A stretch of 42,849 nucleotides of DNA from Defluviitaleaceae bacterium (GTDB lineage: Bacteria; Bacillota; Clostridia; Lachnospirales; WQUN01). The stretch lies in assembly GCA_009781755.1 (NCBI GenBank), contig WQVD01000025.1:1-42849 (forward strand), in the 5' to 3' direction. The notes below the pieces were generated by a model. It did no database searches. It saw only the letters and a program-made list of their open reading frames with translations, and was not told the origin of the DNA. The position numbers and the translations under genes are program-made. Numbering within the stretch: the stretch's first letter is position 1; each line of letters opens with the position of its first letter. This document shows, piece by piece, positions 16,915 through 24,245 of this stretch.

Positions 16915-17105
16915 TTCATAGGGGTCAAGGGGCGAGTCGCCAAATAAGGCGTAGCCGGCACCCTTGCGGGGTCTGGGGCGGATGCCAAATAAGGCTTTAG
17001 CCGGCACCCGGGGTTTGGCTCTTGGGGATTTGGGGCAGCGCCCCAAGGTCTTGCCTCTAGGGGTTTAAGGCCGCGCCAAACAAGGCTTTAACCGGCACCC
17101 AAAGT
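16915..17105. repeat. Dispersed intergenic repeat, copy at 17 kb
   Basis: The gap 16905-17118 holds no gene. It contains three copies of a CCAAAYAAGGCKTWRCCGGCACCC-like unit (about 16940, 16988 and 17082). The GGGGTCTGGGGCGGATGCC and TTTGGGGCAGCGCCCCAAGGTCTT blocks also seen at 4.4 and 7.6 kb lie between them. Many arms are self-complementary (GGGGC/GCCCC), so the transcript would fold strongly. Confidence 0.7.
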
Positions 17106-17118
17106 CTTTGTCTCTCTA

Positions 17119-18261
17119 TCAATTCACCTTCATATGCGCAGCAATGACCATTTTTTGCACTTCGGACGTGCCTTCGTAGATTTCGGTGATCTTGGCATCG
17201 CGCATCATGCGTTCGATGGCGTATTCACGGGTGTAGCCGTAACCGCCGTGCAGTTGCAAGCATCGGCGTGTTACATCGGATGCAGCTTCGCTTGCAAACA
17301 ATTTGGCCATGGCGGCGTGGTTGGCGTAAGGTTGCTTTTTGTCCTTGAAATACGCCGCGCGGTAGGTTAACAGGCGTGCCGCGTCCACGGTGGTTTGCAT
17401 ATCGGCCAGTTCAAATTGCGTGTTTTGGAATTGAGAAATGCGCTTGCCGAATTGCACGCGTTCCTTTACATAGTTGACGGTGATGTCGATGGCACCTTGC
17501 GCAATGCCCAGTGCCTGCGCGGCAATGCCGATGCGCCCGCCGTCCAATGTTTGCATGGCGAGTTTGAAGCCCTGCCCTTCTTTGCCCAACATATTGGCCT
17601 TGGGTACGACGCAATCGCGCATGATGAGCTCGCATGTGGCGGAACCACGGATGCCCATCTTCTTCTCCTGTTTACCCACGGAAAAACCGGGGAAGTCTTT
17701 TTCTACGATAAAAGCAGTGCAGCCGCGTGTGCCTTTTGATTTGTCGGTCATGGCGATGATGATGTACACATGAGCAGCGTCCGCGTTGGTGATGAACAAT
17801 TTTGTACCATTTAAAATGTAGTTGTCGCCGTTGGGTACGGCAGTGGTTTGTTGACCGGCGGCATCTGTGCCTGCGCCCGGCTCGGTCAAGCCGAAGGCAC
17901 CCAACCATTCGCCGGTGGCCAACTTGGTCAGGTATTTTTCTTTTTGTTCGGGCGTGCCGTTTTCCATGATGGGTGCTGTGCACAGGCTGGTGTGGGCGGA
18001 CACGATGACACCCGTGGTGGCGCACACTTTGGACAGTTCTTCGACCGCCATGGCGTATGCTAGGTTATCCGCCGCTGCGCCGCCGTATTCGCGCGGAACG
18101 GGGATACCCAAGAGACCATAACGGGCAAGCTTCTCTACCGTGCCGTAGGGAAATTGTTCTGTTTCATCCACTTCGGCGGCCAAAGGCTGCACCTCGTCCT
18201 TGGCGAACTTTACATACAAATCGCGCAGCAGTTCGTGTTTCTTCGACAAACTAAAATCCAT
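17119..18261 (-). CDS. Short-chain acyl-CoA dehydrogenase (butyryl-CoA type)
   Basis: This 380-residue FAD-dependent dehydrogenase has the family blocks GAFGLTEPGAGTDA, LNGTKLFITNAD and LQLHGGYGYTREY. The catalytic base is E363 in IYEGTSEVQ, the position used by short- and medium-chain enzymes. The start is ATG 18261 (MDFSLS), behind GAGGTG; upstream in-frame starts lie in the promoter region. It catalyses interconversion of butyryl-CoA and crotonyl-CoA, with ETF as electron partner. It is transcribed divergently from the TetR gene, which probably controls it. Confidence 0.93.
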   Translation of the reverse strand: MDFSLSKKHELLRDLYVKFAKDEVQPLAAEVDETEQFPYGTVEKLARYGLLGIPVPREYGGAAADNLAYAMAVEELSKVCATTGVIVSAHTSLCTAPIMENGTPEQKEKYLTKLATGEWLGAFGLTEPGAGTDAAGQQTTAVPNGDNYILNGTKLFITNADAAHVYIIIAMTDKSKGTRGCTAFIVEKDFPGFSVGKQEKKMGIRGSATCELIMRDCVVPKANMLGKEGQGFKLAMQTLDGGRIGIAAQALGIAQGAIDITVNYVKERVQFGKRISQFQNTQFELADMQTTVDAARLLTYRAAYFKDKKQPYANHAAMAKLFASEAASDVTRRCLQLHGGYGYTREYAIERMMRDAKITEIYEGTSEVQKMVIAAHMKVN

Positions 18262-18303
18262 TTGCTTACACCTCAACATGAACAGTGATTCATATTTCAA
18301 TTT

Positions 18304-18338
18304 TTGTGCACAATAACATAACCCACTTAGCGCGTCAA
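18304..18338 (-). promoter_or_regulatory. Promoter of the acyl-CoA dehydrogenase gene, with palindrome
   Basis: The minus strand has TTGACG (18338-18333), a 17-nt spacer and TATTGT (18315-18310). A palindrome TTGTGCACAA (18304-18313) overlaps the -10 box. A regulator binding there would block initiation. Confidence 0.5.
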
Positions 18339-18390
18339 TCATTTTTTGCATACATGTTACAAAAGCATATTGCAATCATTTTACGCGAGG

Positions 18391-18424
18391 TTGACACATG
18401 TGGTATATTGCACAAAATATTTTG
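18391..18424 (+). promoter_or_regulatory. Promoter/operator region of the TetR gene
   Basis: TTGACA lies at 18391-18396 and a weak AATATT at 18416-18421 (19-nt spacer). A 12-bp palindrome CAAAATATTTTG (18413-18424) covers the putative -10 box, about 20 nt before the start codon. Autoregulation by the TetR protein would be usual for this arrangement. Confidence 0.4.
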
Positions 18425-18443
18425 ACCCCATCAAGGAGCATCC

Positions 18444-19052
18444 ATGTCATTTGTCAAACAACCCAAAACCCAACGCGGCGAGTTGACGCTGCGCAAAATA
18501 TGTAAAGCAGCGGAAGAACTCTTTGCCGAAAAAGGTTATTACGCCACCGAAATCCACGATATCACGCAAAAAGCGCAAGTGGCCACGGGTACGTTATATG
18601 TATACTTCCCCGACAAGCTGAGCCTATTCTTACATTTGATGGACGAATTGGGGCGCAAACTGCGGCGCGAAATCCGCGCGGCCAAACAAAAAAGTCCCGA
18701 CTCAACGTTTATCGAGCAGGAGCGGATTTCGATTCGAGTATTTTTCGGCTTCGTGCGGGAGCATTTCGGTTTGTTCCGCATTGTGTGGCAGGCGCAATTT
18801 GTGGATGAACAGGCGTTTAAGGGGTACTACGAACGCTTTGCACGGGGGTACGTAGCGGAAATTACCAAAGCCAACGAGAGTGGTGAAGCGCGCGACTTAG
18901 ACCCCACGGTCATCGCGTATGCGCTGATGGGGATTTATAGCTTTGTAGCGTTGAAATGCTTCGTGTTTGATAAGTCAGAGCCGGATGAGGCCACGATTGA
19001 GCAGCTGGTGGAGTTTATTGCGCGCGGGATATGCGGCGGCGCATCATCATAA
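18444..19052 (+). CDS. TetR-family transcriptional regulator
   Basis: This 202-residue protein has an N-terminal TetR HTH at about 15-62 (ICKAAEELFAEKGYYATEIHDIT, and the recognition part TGTLYVYFPDK). The C-terminal ligand domain includes an aromatic, Phe-rich helix (VFFGFVREHFGLFRIVW). AAGGAG precedes the start. It is divergent from the acyl-CoA dehydrogenase and next to the whole acyl-CoA/Liv cluster. By analogy with FadR- and PsrA-like TetR proteins it may sense an acyl-CoA or related acid and control the cluster. The ligand is not known. Confidence 0.9.
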   Translation: MSFVKQPKTQRGELTLRKICKAAEELFAEKGYYATEIHDITQKAQVATGTLYVYFPDKLSLFLHLMDELGRKLRREIRAAKQKSPDSTFIEQERISIRVFFGFVREHFGLFRIVWQAQFVDEQAFKGYYERFARGYVAEITKANESGEARDLDPTVIAYALMGIYSFVALKCFVFDKSEPDEATIEQLVEFIARGICGGASS

Positions 19053-19367
19053 CTTCCCTAACTCCTCCAACCGGCTCAAATCTGACAAATTAAAATCTTC
19101 GCCGACGGAGGCGTTCTTGATTTTATCGTAGTGTTTTGTTTGTTTAAACGCGACGATGTCTTCTACGGTTTCGCATTTTGACAGAGCGATGAACGCATCC
19201 ATATGCTTGCGCACGAAGGCTAGGATGATACGCGTGAGCAGGCTACCCGGCTTTTCTTTGCGTGCATCCAGGTTGTGCAGGTGCTTCAAGTGCGCCAGAT
19301 GCTTGATTTCGTGTGCATTTTGTGGCTTTTCCAATTCGGTTAATAATTGTCCTACGGTCATGCCCAT
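19047..19367 (-). CDS. Hypothetical 106-residue helical protein
   Basis: I do not recognise this protein. The start is ATG 19367 (MGMTVGQLLTELEKP) with a GGGGG Shine-Dalgarno; a longer frame to 19454 has no better site. It is rich in His, Lys and Leu, predicted largely helical, with no signal peptide or membrane segment. Its stop codon overlaps the TetR stop region by 6 nt in convergent orientation, so the two transcripts must run into each other without a terminator between. Confidence 0.6.
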   Translation of the reverse strand: MGMTVGQLLTELEKPQNAHEIKHLAHLKHLHNLDARKEKPGSLLTRIILAFVRKHMDAFIALSKCETVEDIVAFKQTKHYDKIKNASVGEDFNLSDLSRLEELGKL

Positions 19368-19474
19368 GGTTGCCCCCTGCGGATTTTTGTTGAAAATATA
19401 GCATTCCCCTTTGATTTGTTCAAATCGAATGGTTGGATTGCGTAGGTAATACATACTTGTTTCGGTGGCAAATT

Positions 19475-19867
19475 ATGCAGGCTTTTATTGATTTTGTTGG
19501 AACGCACCGCGTCCGCGCTTTGCGGGATGAAGCGTCTTCTAAGTGGTGGTTTTTATGGCGGATGCAAAAACAGGCCGCGCATAAAACTCAAGTGGTTAGT
19601 GTCACTAACCACTTGAAATTTTTGGCTGCCGACGGCAAGCGGTATTATTCCGCCGCGGTGGACTACAACGATGCCGTGCGCCTGATACAAACCCTGCCCG
19701 GCACACAAGCCGATAAATTGCGCTTGTTGCTGGCGCAACCTTGGCGCATGACCCCGGTATTTCTGCCCAGTTTACCCAAGTGGGCATCGCCAACCGCGAC
19801 CGGCCGCAGGTCGAAATATCCTTGCAAACGATCACAAGATCGCCATTTTCCATACAAAAGACAATAA
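19475..19867 (+). pseudogene. Decayed BRO-N/DinD-like fragment
   Basis: The frame resembles the BRO-N (phage antirepressor-like) fold: HRVRALRDEASSKWWF matches the usual RxxxDE..WYF start. NHLKFLAADGKRYYSAAVDY and AVRLIQTLPGTQADKLRLLLAQ match the distal block (usually RIIQSIPSPKAEPFKLWLAQ). The middle (DVxxxL...YW) is missing and the tail after LAQ loses all similarity. There is only a weak GGTGG upstream. I read it as an internally deleted remnant of a mobile-element gene. Similarity was judged by eye. Confidence 0.42.
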
Positions 19868-19926
19868 TAGACATCCCGTGCTATACTGAGCGATGTTGAA
19901 CAAAATACGCGCACGGAGTGATTTTC

Positions 19927-21672
19927 ATGGACTACAAAGCTTCTCTCGCTTCATTATTATCCCCCATCGTACAATTGGACGCGGCAGAAATCCTGCCCTT
20001 TATCGAATCCCCACCCGACCCGGCCATGGGGCATTTTGCGTTCCCGTGTTTTCGGCTGGCAAAGACGCTCAAAAAAGCGCCGCCGGTGATTGCGCAGGAC
20101 GTGGCGGAAGCGGTGACGATGACCGCGCTCGTTTTGAATGAATATCACTGGATTGACCGTGCCGTGGCCACCGGCCCCTACGTCAATTTCTTCCTGCGTG
20201 AAGCGGCTTTCATGGACGATACATTGCGTGCGGTGCTGGCTGCCGGTGCCGACTACGGCAAGCCCGCGCCCGCCATCCAGTCCGCTCACGCCGCGCAAAA
20301 AATCCTCATTGAATACTCCTCCCCCAACATTGCCAAGCACTTTCATCCGGGGCATTTTGCCAACACGGTCATCGGCAACGCGCTGGTGCGCATTTACCGT
20401 CATTTGGGTTACGACGTTACCAGCATCAACCACTTGGGCGATTTTGGCACGCAGTTCGGCAAGCTGATTGTCGCGTACCAACGCTGGGGCAGCCGCGAAG
20501 AAATCGAACGCACCGAAATTGACGGACTGGTCAAAATCTACGTCAAATTCCACGAAGAAGCCGACCACGACCCCACGCTCAACGACGAAGCCCGTACATG
20601 GGTCGTCAAAATGCAGGACGGCAACAAAGAGGCCCTCGAATTGTGGCAATGGTTCGTGACCCTCAGCAACCGCTCTTTCGACCGTATTTACAAACGTTTG
20701 GATGCCACCTTCGACCGGGTGCGCGGCGAAAGTTACTACACGGACAAACTGGATGCCGCCGTACAAACCATCCGCGACAAAGGCATTCTGGTGGAATCCG
20801 AAGGCGCGCAAATTGTAGACCTTGAAGCGTATAACCTACCCCCCTGCATGATTTTGCGCAGCGATGGCGGCACCCTTTACGCCACGCGCGATATCGCCGC
20901 CGCGTTGGACCGCCACGCAGAATACAATTTCGACAAGTGCATTTATATCATCGCCAACGAGCAAAACACTTATTGCGCACAATGGTTCAAGGTCATGGAG
21001 CTCATGGGCTTCCCGTGGGCACAAAACTTGCTGCACGTCACTTACGGCATGTACCGCTTCGAATCGGGCAAGATGAGCACCCGCCGCGGCGATGTCATTA
21101 AAATGGAAGAACTCATCGACGAAGCCGTGGAAAAAACCCGCCTTATAATAGAAGAGAAAAATCCCAATTTACCCAATAAAGAGTCCGTAGCCGAACAAGT
21201 CGGCTTGGGTGCGCTCATTTTTAACCGCTTATACAACAGCCGCATCAAGGACACCGTATTCAATTGGCAAAACATGATTAACTTCGATGGCGAAACGGGC
21301 CCCTACGTGCAATATTGCCACGCCCGCACCTGCAGCGTACTGGACAAAGCCGCCGAAAAAGGCGTGCTGCCCGCCGAATTCACTGACTTCGACGCATCTC
21401 ATCTCACCGGCAACGAAGCATTCAACGTAGCACGCATACTCTACGACTACCCCCAAGCCATCGCCGAAGCGGCAGATAAAAACGAGCCCTACCTCATCGC
21501 CCGCCACTTGATGGCACTGGCGCAGGCATTTAACGCCTTCTACCACCATAACATCATCCTCACCGACGCTGCTCACATCCAAACCGCTCGTCTCGCGCTA
21601 ACCGCAGCCGTGCAAAGCGTGTTGCAAAACGGCATGCAGCTCCTAGCCATCCACGCACCACGCGCTATGTAA
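19927..21672 (+). CDS. argS: Arginyl-tRNA synthetase
   Basis: This 581-residue class I synthetase charges tRNA-Arg. The Add1 N-terminal domain occupies about 1-110. The HIGH-type motif is HPGH (140-143) in SSPNIAKHFHPGHFANTVIG, and the KMSK-type motif is KMSTRRGD near 382. A DALR-type anticodon-binding helical domain forms the C-terminus. The start is ATG 19927, with GGAG 9 nt upstream; a GTG at 19918 overlaps that site. The usual length is 550-600. A strong terminator follows. Confidence 0.96.
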   Translation: MDYKASLASLLSPIVQLDAAEILPFIESPPDPAMGHFAFPCFRLAKTLKKAPPVIAQDVAEAVTMTALVLNEYHWIDRAVATGPYVNFFLREAAFMDDTLRAVLAAGADYGKPAPAIQSAHAAQKILIEYSSPNIAKHFHPGHFANTVIGNALVRIYRHLGYDVTSINHLGDFGTQFGKLIVAYQRWGSREEIERTEIDGLVKIYVKFHEEADHDPTLNDEARTWVVKMQDGNKEALELWQWFVTLSNRSFDRIYKRLDATFDRVRGESYYTDKLDAAVQTIRDKGILVESEGAQIVDLEAYNLPPCMILRSDGGTLYATRDIAAALDRHAEYNFDKCIYIIANEQNTYCAQWFKVMELMGFPWAQNLLHVTYGMYRFESGKMSTRRGDVIKMEELIDEAVEKTRLIIEEKNPNLPNKESVAEQVGLGALIFNRLYNSRIKDTVFNWQNMINFDGETGPYVQYCHARTCSVLDKAAEKGVLPAEFTDFDASHLTGNEAFNVARILYDYPQAIAEAADKNEPYLIARHLMALAQAFNAFYHHNIILTDAAHIQTARLALTAAVQSVLQNGMQLLAIHAPRAM

Positions 21673-21694
21673 TGTAAATTTTTTTATCCAATAT

Positions 21695-21734
21695 AATCCA
21701 GTCGATTAGCTGCACTCATCGACTGGATTTTTTA
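21695..21734 (+). terminator. Terminator of argS
   Basis: AATCCAGTCGAT and ATCGACTGGATT form a 12-bp stem with an 11-nt loop, followed by a T-tract. Confidence 0.9.
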
Positions 21735-21815
21735 TATTCAACTTTTCGCTTGCAACCGCCAACACCCGCCGCCATAATTGCCTAACGATAAATCAATTTT
21801 ACAACAGGAGGAACC

Positions 21816-22660
21816 ATGGCCAATCTCAAAATCCTAAGCACCTTAGAAAACGCAAACGCATATTTATATGAAGCGAAACAAAATCCCACCGAAATAGCCG
21901 CACTTTGGAAAAGCACATGATTGAGCCATTTTGGGGCGAAATCGCCGTTTATGCCCCTTTCGACCAAAGCTTCAAGCAACCCACTTGCATTCATGCACTT
22001 GCGCAGTTGGAAAGGCAACTTCCACTGCTTTCGGATATGGACATCGCCGCTTTGCGCGTGGCGTTTGCCACGGCAACCACTGCCCTGCCCTCTGACGACG
22101 ACGATCCCATGACCGTAGCTTTGTACCCCTTGTGCGACAGCAACCAAATCGTGAAAGAACGACAAAATGGCGTGGTGGGTGCGAGTGTGTTCGGCAATAT
22201 AATCATTCAAATGAATCCGCTGGCAGATGATTGGCAGGCTTGGGTGCCTTATGTATTCGCGCACGAATATCACCATAATTTGTGGGGGCATTATTGGTAT
22301 GTCGTGCGCGACGGCAAGGATTTGGCAGGCACTTTTTTGGAATATTTAATCACCGAAGGGCAAGCCGACTTGTTCGCCATGCACATGCACCCCAATTTAA
22401 AGCCGCAATGGAATCAGTCCCTGACCGCCGACGATGAACAAGCTTTGTGGGCGCGATATAAGCCCATCTTGCAAAGCACCGACCCCGCCTTCCATGCGGC
22501 GTATATGTTTGGAGATAGCAAACAAAATTTGCCATGGTGCGCGGGTTATCGCTTTGGCGCAAATATCGTAGCCGATTTTTTGCGTAAGCAACCCATGCCC
22601 TTTGCGCAACTGCTACAAATTCCCGCAAATCACATTTTCGAAAATAGCAGCTATTTCTAA
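21816..22660 (+). pseudogene. DUF2268-type putative Zn protease with a frameshift
   Basis: The start ATG 21816 follows AGGAGG. Its frame (MANLKILSTLENANAYLYEAK...) stops at 21918 after 34 codons. The similarity continues in the -1 frame from the TTGGAAAAGCAC region to 22660. Restoring one A in the A4 run at 21908-21911 gives LWKKHMIEPFW, which joins the parts smoothly. The body carries a metalloprotease motif HEYHHNLWGHYW and EGQAD downstream, as in DUF2268. The ATG at 21917 overlaps the TGA, so reinitiation could also make the larger part. It may be a true frameshift, a sequencing error or coupled reinitiation. There is no signal peptide. Confidence 0.7.
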
Positions 22661-22745
22661 TCTCAATGCAAACTTTTGTATAACGCGGGCGTATATCCTT
22701 TCACAAGCAACACAACACATCCGCACCCTGAGAGGAGCATACAAA

Positions 22746-23420
22746 ATGCAATGCAGATCTCACCCAACAACCCCTGCCTCCAATACGTGCAACACCTGCG
22801 GTGAATGGCTTTGCGATGCCTGCACCATGGACATTAACGGCCGTTTATTCTGCCGCGCGTGTTTGGCAAGATTGGCCTCGGCCGAAGCGCAACCCCACGA
22901 TGCACCTCACGGCTACCGCCCGCCACCGCCACCCGGCTTCGTACCCATCCCGCCGCATATGTACGGCAAACCCCGCCCCAACAGCTTCTTCACATTCATC
23001 TTCTCGTTCTTTCCCGGTGCCAACTATATGTACTTGGGCTTGATGAAGCGCGGCTTGGCTGCCATGGGTTGGTTCTTCCTCAATATTTACCTGCTTACCT
23101 TGGTGGGCGGCTCTATTATCGGCGGCCCGCTGACCGTTCTGCTGGCGCTATGCTTGCCGGTGAGCTACTTGGCCTTCATGTTCGACGGCTTTAACATCCG
23201 CCGCCGCATCTGCGCGGGCGAAGTTGTACCCGACGACATTGATGATGTCATCGCCTTCCTGCGCCGCAACAAAAAACCGCTGCTGATCCTTCTTGCCTTA
23301 TGCGTAGGCTTGGGTATCGCAGGCAGTCTGTTGGGTGCCATCTTGCGCCCACTTCTGAGCCTGATTCCGCTTGTCATTATTGGCTTGTTGTTTTATATCG
23401 TGTTTAAGAAGAAAGCGTAA
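22746..23420 (+). CDS. B-box zinc-finger membrane protein
   Basis: This 224-residue protein has an N-terminal B-box-like zinc finger. C3, H6, C15, C18, C23, C26, C36 and C39 form CxxH/CxxC pairs (CNTCGEWLCDACT, FCRACLA). A Pro-rich linker leads to TM2-like hydrophobic segments (about 80-140) and a C-terminal membrane segment after a basic stretch. The start ATG 22746 follows AGAGGAG; a longer upstream frame lacks a site. Proteins with this layout are common in Firmicutes and of unknown role. A terminator follows. Confidence 0.75.
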   Translation: MQCRSHPTTPASNTCNTCGEWLCDACTMDINGRLFCRACLARLASAEAQPHDAPHGYRPPPPPGFVPIPPHMYGKPRPNSFFTFIFSFFPGANYMYLGLMKRGLAAMGWFFLNIYLLTLVGGSIIGGPLTVLLALCLPVSYLAFMFDGFNIRRRICAGEVVPDDIDDVIAFLRRNKKPLLILLALCVGLGIAGSLLGAILRPLLSLIPLVIIGLLFYIVFKKKA

Positions 23421-23430
23421 ATAACTATTT

Positions 23431-23463
23431 GCGCCCACGGTTGACATCCGCGGGCGTTTTTGT
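23431..23463 (+). terminator. Terminator of the B-box protein gene
   Basis: GCGCCCACGG and CCGCGGGCG form a stem with one mismatch around TTGACAT, followed by T5. Confidence 0.75.
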
Positions 23464-23514
23464 TAACTGAAAAGAGCTCGTTGAGAAAAATTCCGTTAAA
23501 GCGGAATTGCCCCG

Positions 23515-23550
23515 CGCACATTTGCGGGTGGAACGTTTCGCAAATGTGCG
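23515..23550. repeat. Inverted repeat upstream of the rpsU promoter
   Basis: CGCACATTTGCG and CGCAAATGTGCG form a perfect 12-bp stem around a 12-nt loop, ending 10 nt before the -35 box. Its right arm belongs to a module repeated before the tRNA-Asp promoter (23910-23942), where the left arm is absent. Confidence 0.65.
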
Positions 23551-23560
23551 TTAGTAACAC

Positions 23561-23589
23561 TTGACGCGAAAACACCCGCAGTGTAAGAT
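23561..23589 (+). promoter_or_regulatory. rpsU promoter
   Basis: TTGACG (23561-23566), a 17-nt spacer and TAAGAT (23584-23589). The start codon is 75 nt downstream. Confidence 0.7.
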
Positions 23590-23664
23590 AACCATGCAAG
23601 GGTATCAATGTGCGCCAAGCCACACCCGGCGCAGCATCGAACCGGCCGGAGGGAGGGAAAGCCC

Positions 23665-23841
23665 ATGTCACAGGTAACCATCAAGGATAATGAAACCTTG
23701 GACGCAGCACTCCGGCGTTTCAAGCGCGACTGCGCCAAAGCAGGCATCCTGGGCGAAGTCCGCAAGCGCGAACACTACGACAAGCCCAGCATCAAGCGCA
23801 AAAAGAAATCCGAAGCCGCACGCAAGCGTAAATTTAATTAA
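23665..23841 (+). CDS. rpsU: 30S ribosomal protein bS21
   Basis: This 58-residue protein starts [21 protein letters not shown] and ends in the basic [13 protein letters not shown] tail of bS21. The start follows GGAGGGAGGG. bS21 sits near the anti-Shine-Dalgarno end of 16S rRNA and influences initiation. It has its own promoter and terminator here. An in-frame upstream ATG at 23608 would lie in the leader and is rejected. Confidence 0.95.
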   Translation: MSQVTIKDNETLDAALRRFKRDCAKAGILGEVRKREHYDKPSIKRKKKSEAARKRKFN

Positions 23842-23844
23842 AAT

Positions 23845-23881
23845 AATCCCCGGTGAGCCGAAAAGCTGCCGGGGATTTTTT
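23845..23881 (+). terminator. Terminator of rpsU
   Basis: AATCCCCGG and CCGGGGATT form a 9-bp stem with a 15-nt loop, followed by T5. Confidence 0.88.
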
Positions 23882-23942
23882 GTTGTTGAAAAAAATTCTG
23901 TTTTTGCAGATGGAGCGCTTCGCAAATGTTCGCTAGTAACCC

Positions 23943-23972
23943 TTGACAACCACCCTCCCCTTCCCCTATAAT
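23943..23972 (+). promoter_or_regulatory. tRNA-Asp promoter
   Basis: TTGACA (23943-23948), an 18-nt C-rich spacer and TATAAT (23967-23972). Both hexamers are perfect. The upstream 35 bases repeat those before the rpsU promoter. Confidence 0.8.
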
Positions 23973-24029
23973 ATTCTTCGTTGCGCATCATTCGTGGTGC
24001 CACACATGCGTATCACAGCGATACTGCAT

Positions 24030-24103
24030 GGCCCAGTAGCTCAGTTGGTTAGAGTGCCGGCCTGTCACGCCGGAGGTCGAGGGTTCGAGCCCCTTCTGGG
24101 TCG
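24030..24103 (+). tRNA. tRNA-Asp (anticodon GTC)
   Basis: A full cloverleaf can be drawn. The acceptor stem GGCCCAG pairs with CTGGGTC (one G-U), the D-arm is AGCTCAGTTGGTTAGAGT, the anticodon arm is GCCGGCCTGTCACGCCGG (partly) with anticodon GTC, and the T-arm contains GGTTCGAGCCCC. The discriminator is G. CCA is not encoded. A terminator follows 5 nt later. Confidence 0.96.
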
Positions 24104-24108
24104 TTATC

Positions 24109-24139
24109 AAGCCGCTTCGTTTACACGAAGCGGTTTTTT
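24109..24139 (+). terminator. Terminator of tRNA-Asp
   Basis: CCGCTTCGT and ACGAAGCGG pair around TTAC, followed by T6. Confidence 0.92.
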
Positions 24140-24167
24140 GTTGCCATTTTACACAGCAGGGATGCTT

Positions 24168-24214
24168 GCAAAGCAAAACCGCCCGGATATGACCACCGGG
24201 CGGTTTTGCTTTGC
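24168..24214. terminator. Perfect 19-bp inverted repeat, likely terminator of the adhesin gene
   Basis: GCAAAGCAAAACCGCCCGG and its exact complement surround a 9-nt loop between the convergent tRNA and adhesin genes. On the minus strand the 3' arm ends TTTTGCTTTGC, an interrupted U-tract. It lies 32 nt after the adhesin stop. Confidence 0.75.
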
Positions 24215-24245
24215 GAAACTTAAAGTTTGCGGAATGTTACTCACT

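Noticed and set aside
19957-20811. Minus-strand ORF of 284 residues opposite argS
   Set aside because: Shadow of a GC-rich conserved gene; no start site and no recognisable domain.
21900-21920. Programmed -1 frameshifting in the DUF2268 gene
   Set aside because: The A4 run does not form a standard slippery heptamer in the zero frame and no stimulatory hairpin follows. A deletion or read error is simpler.
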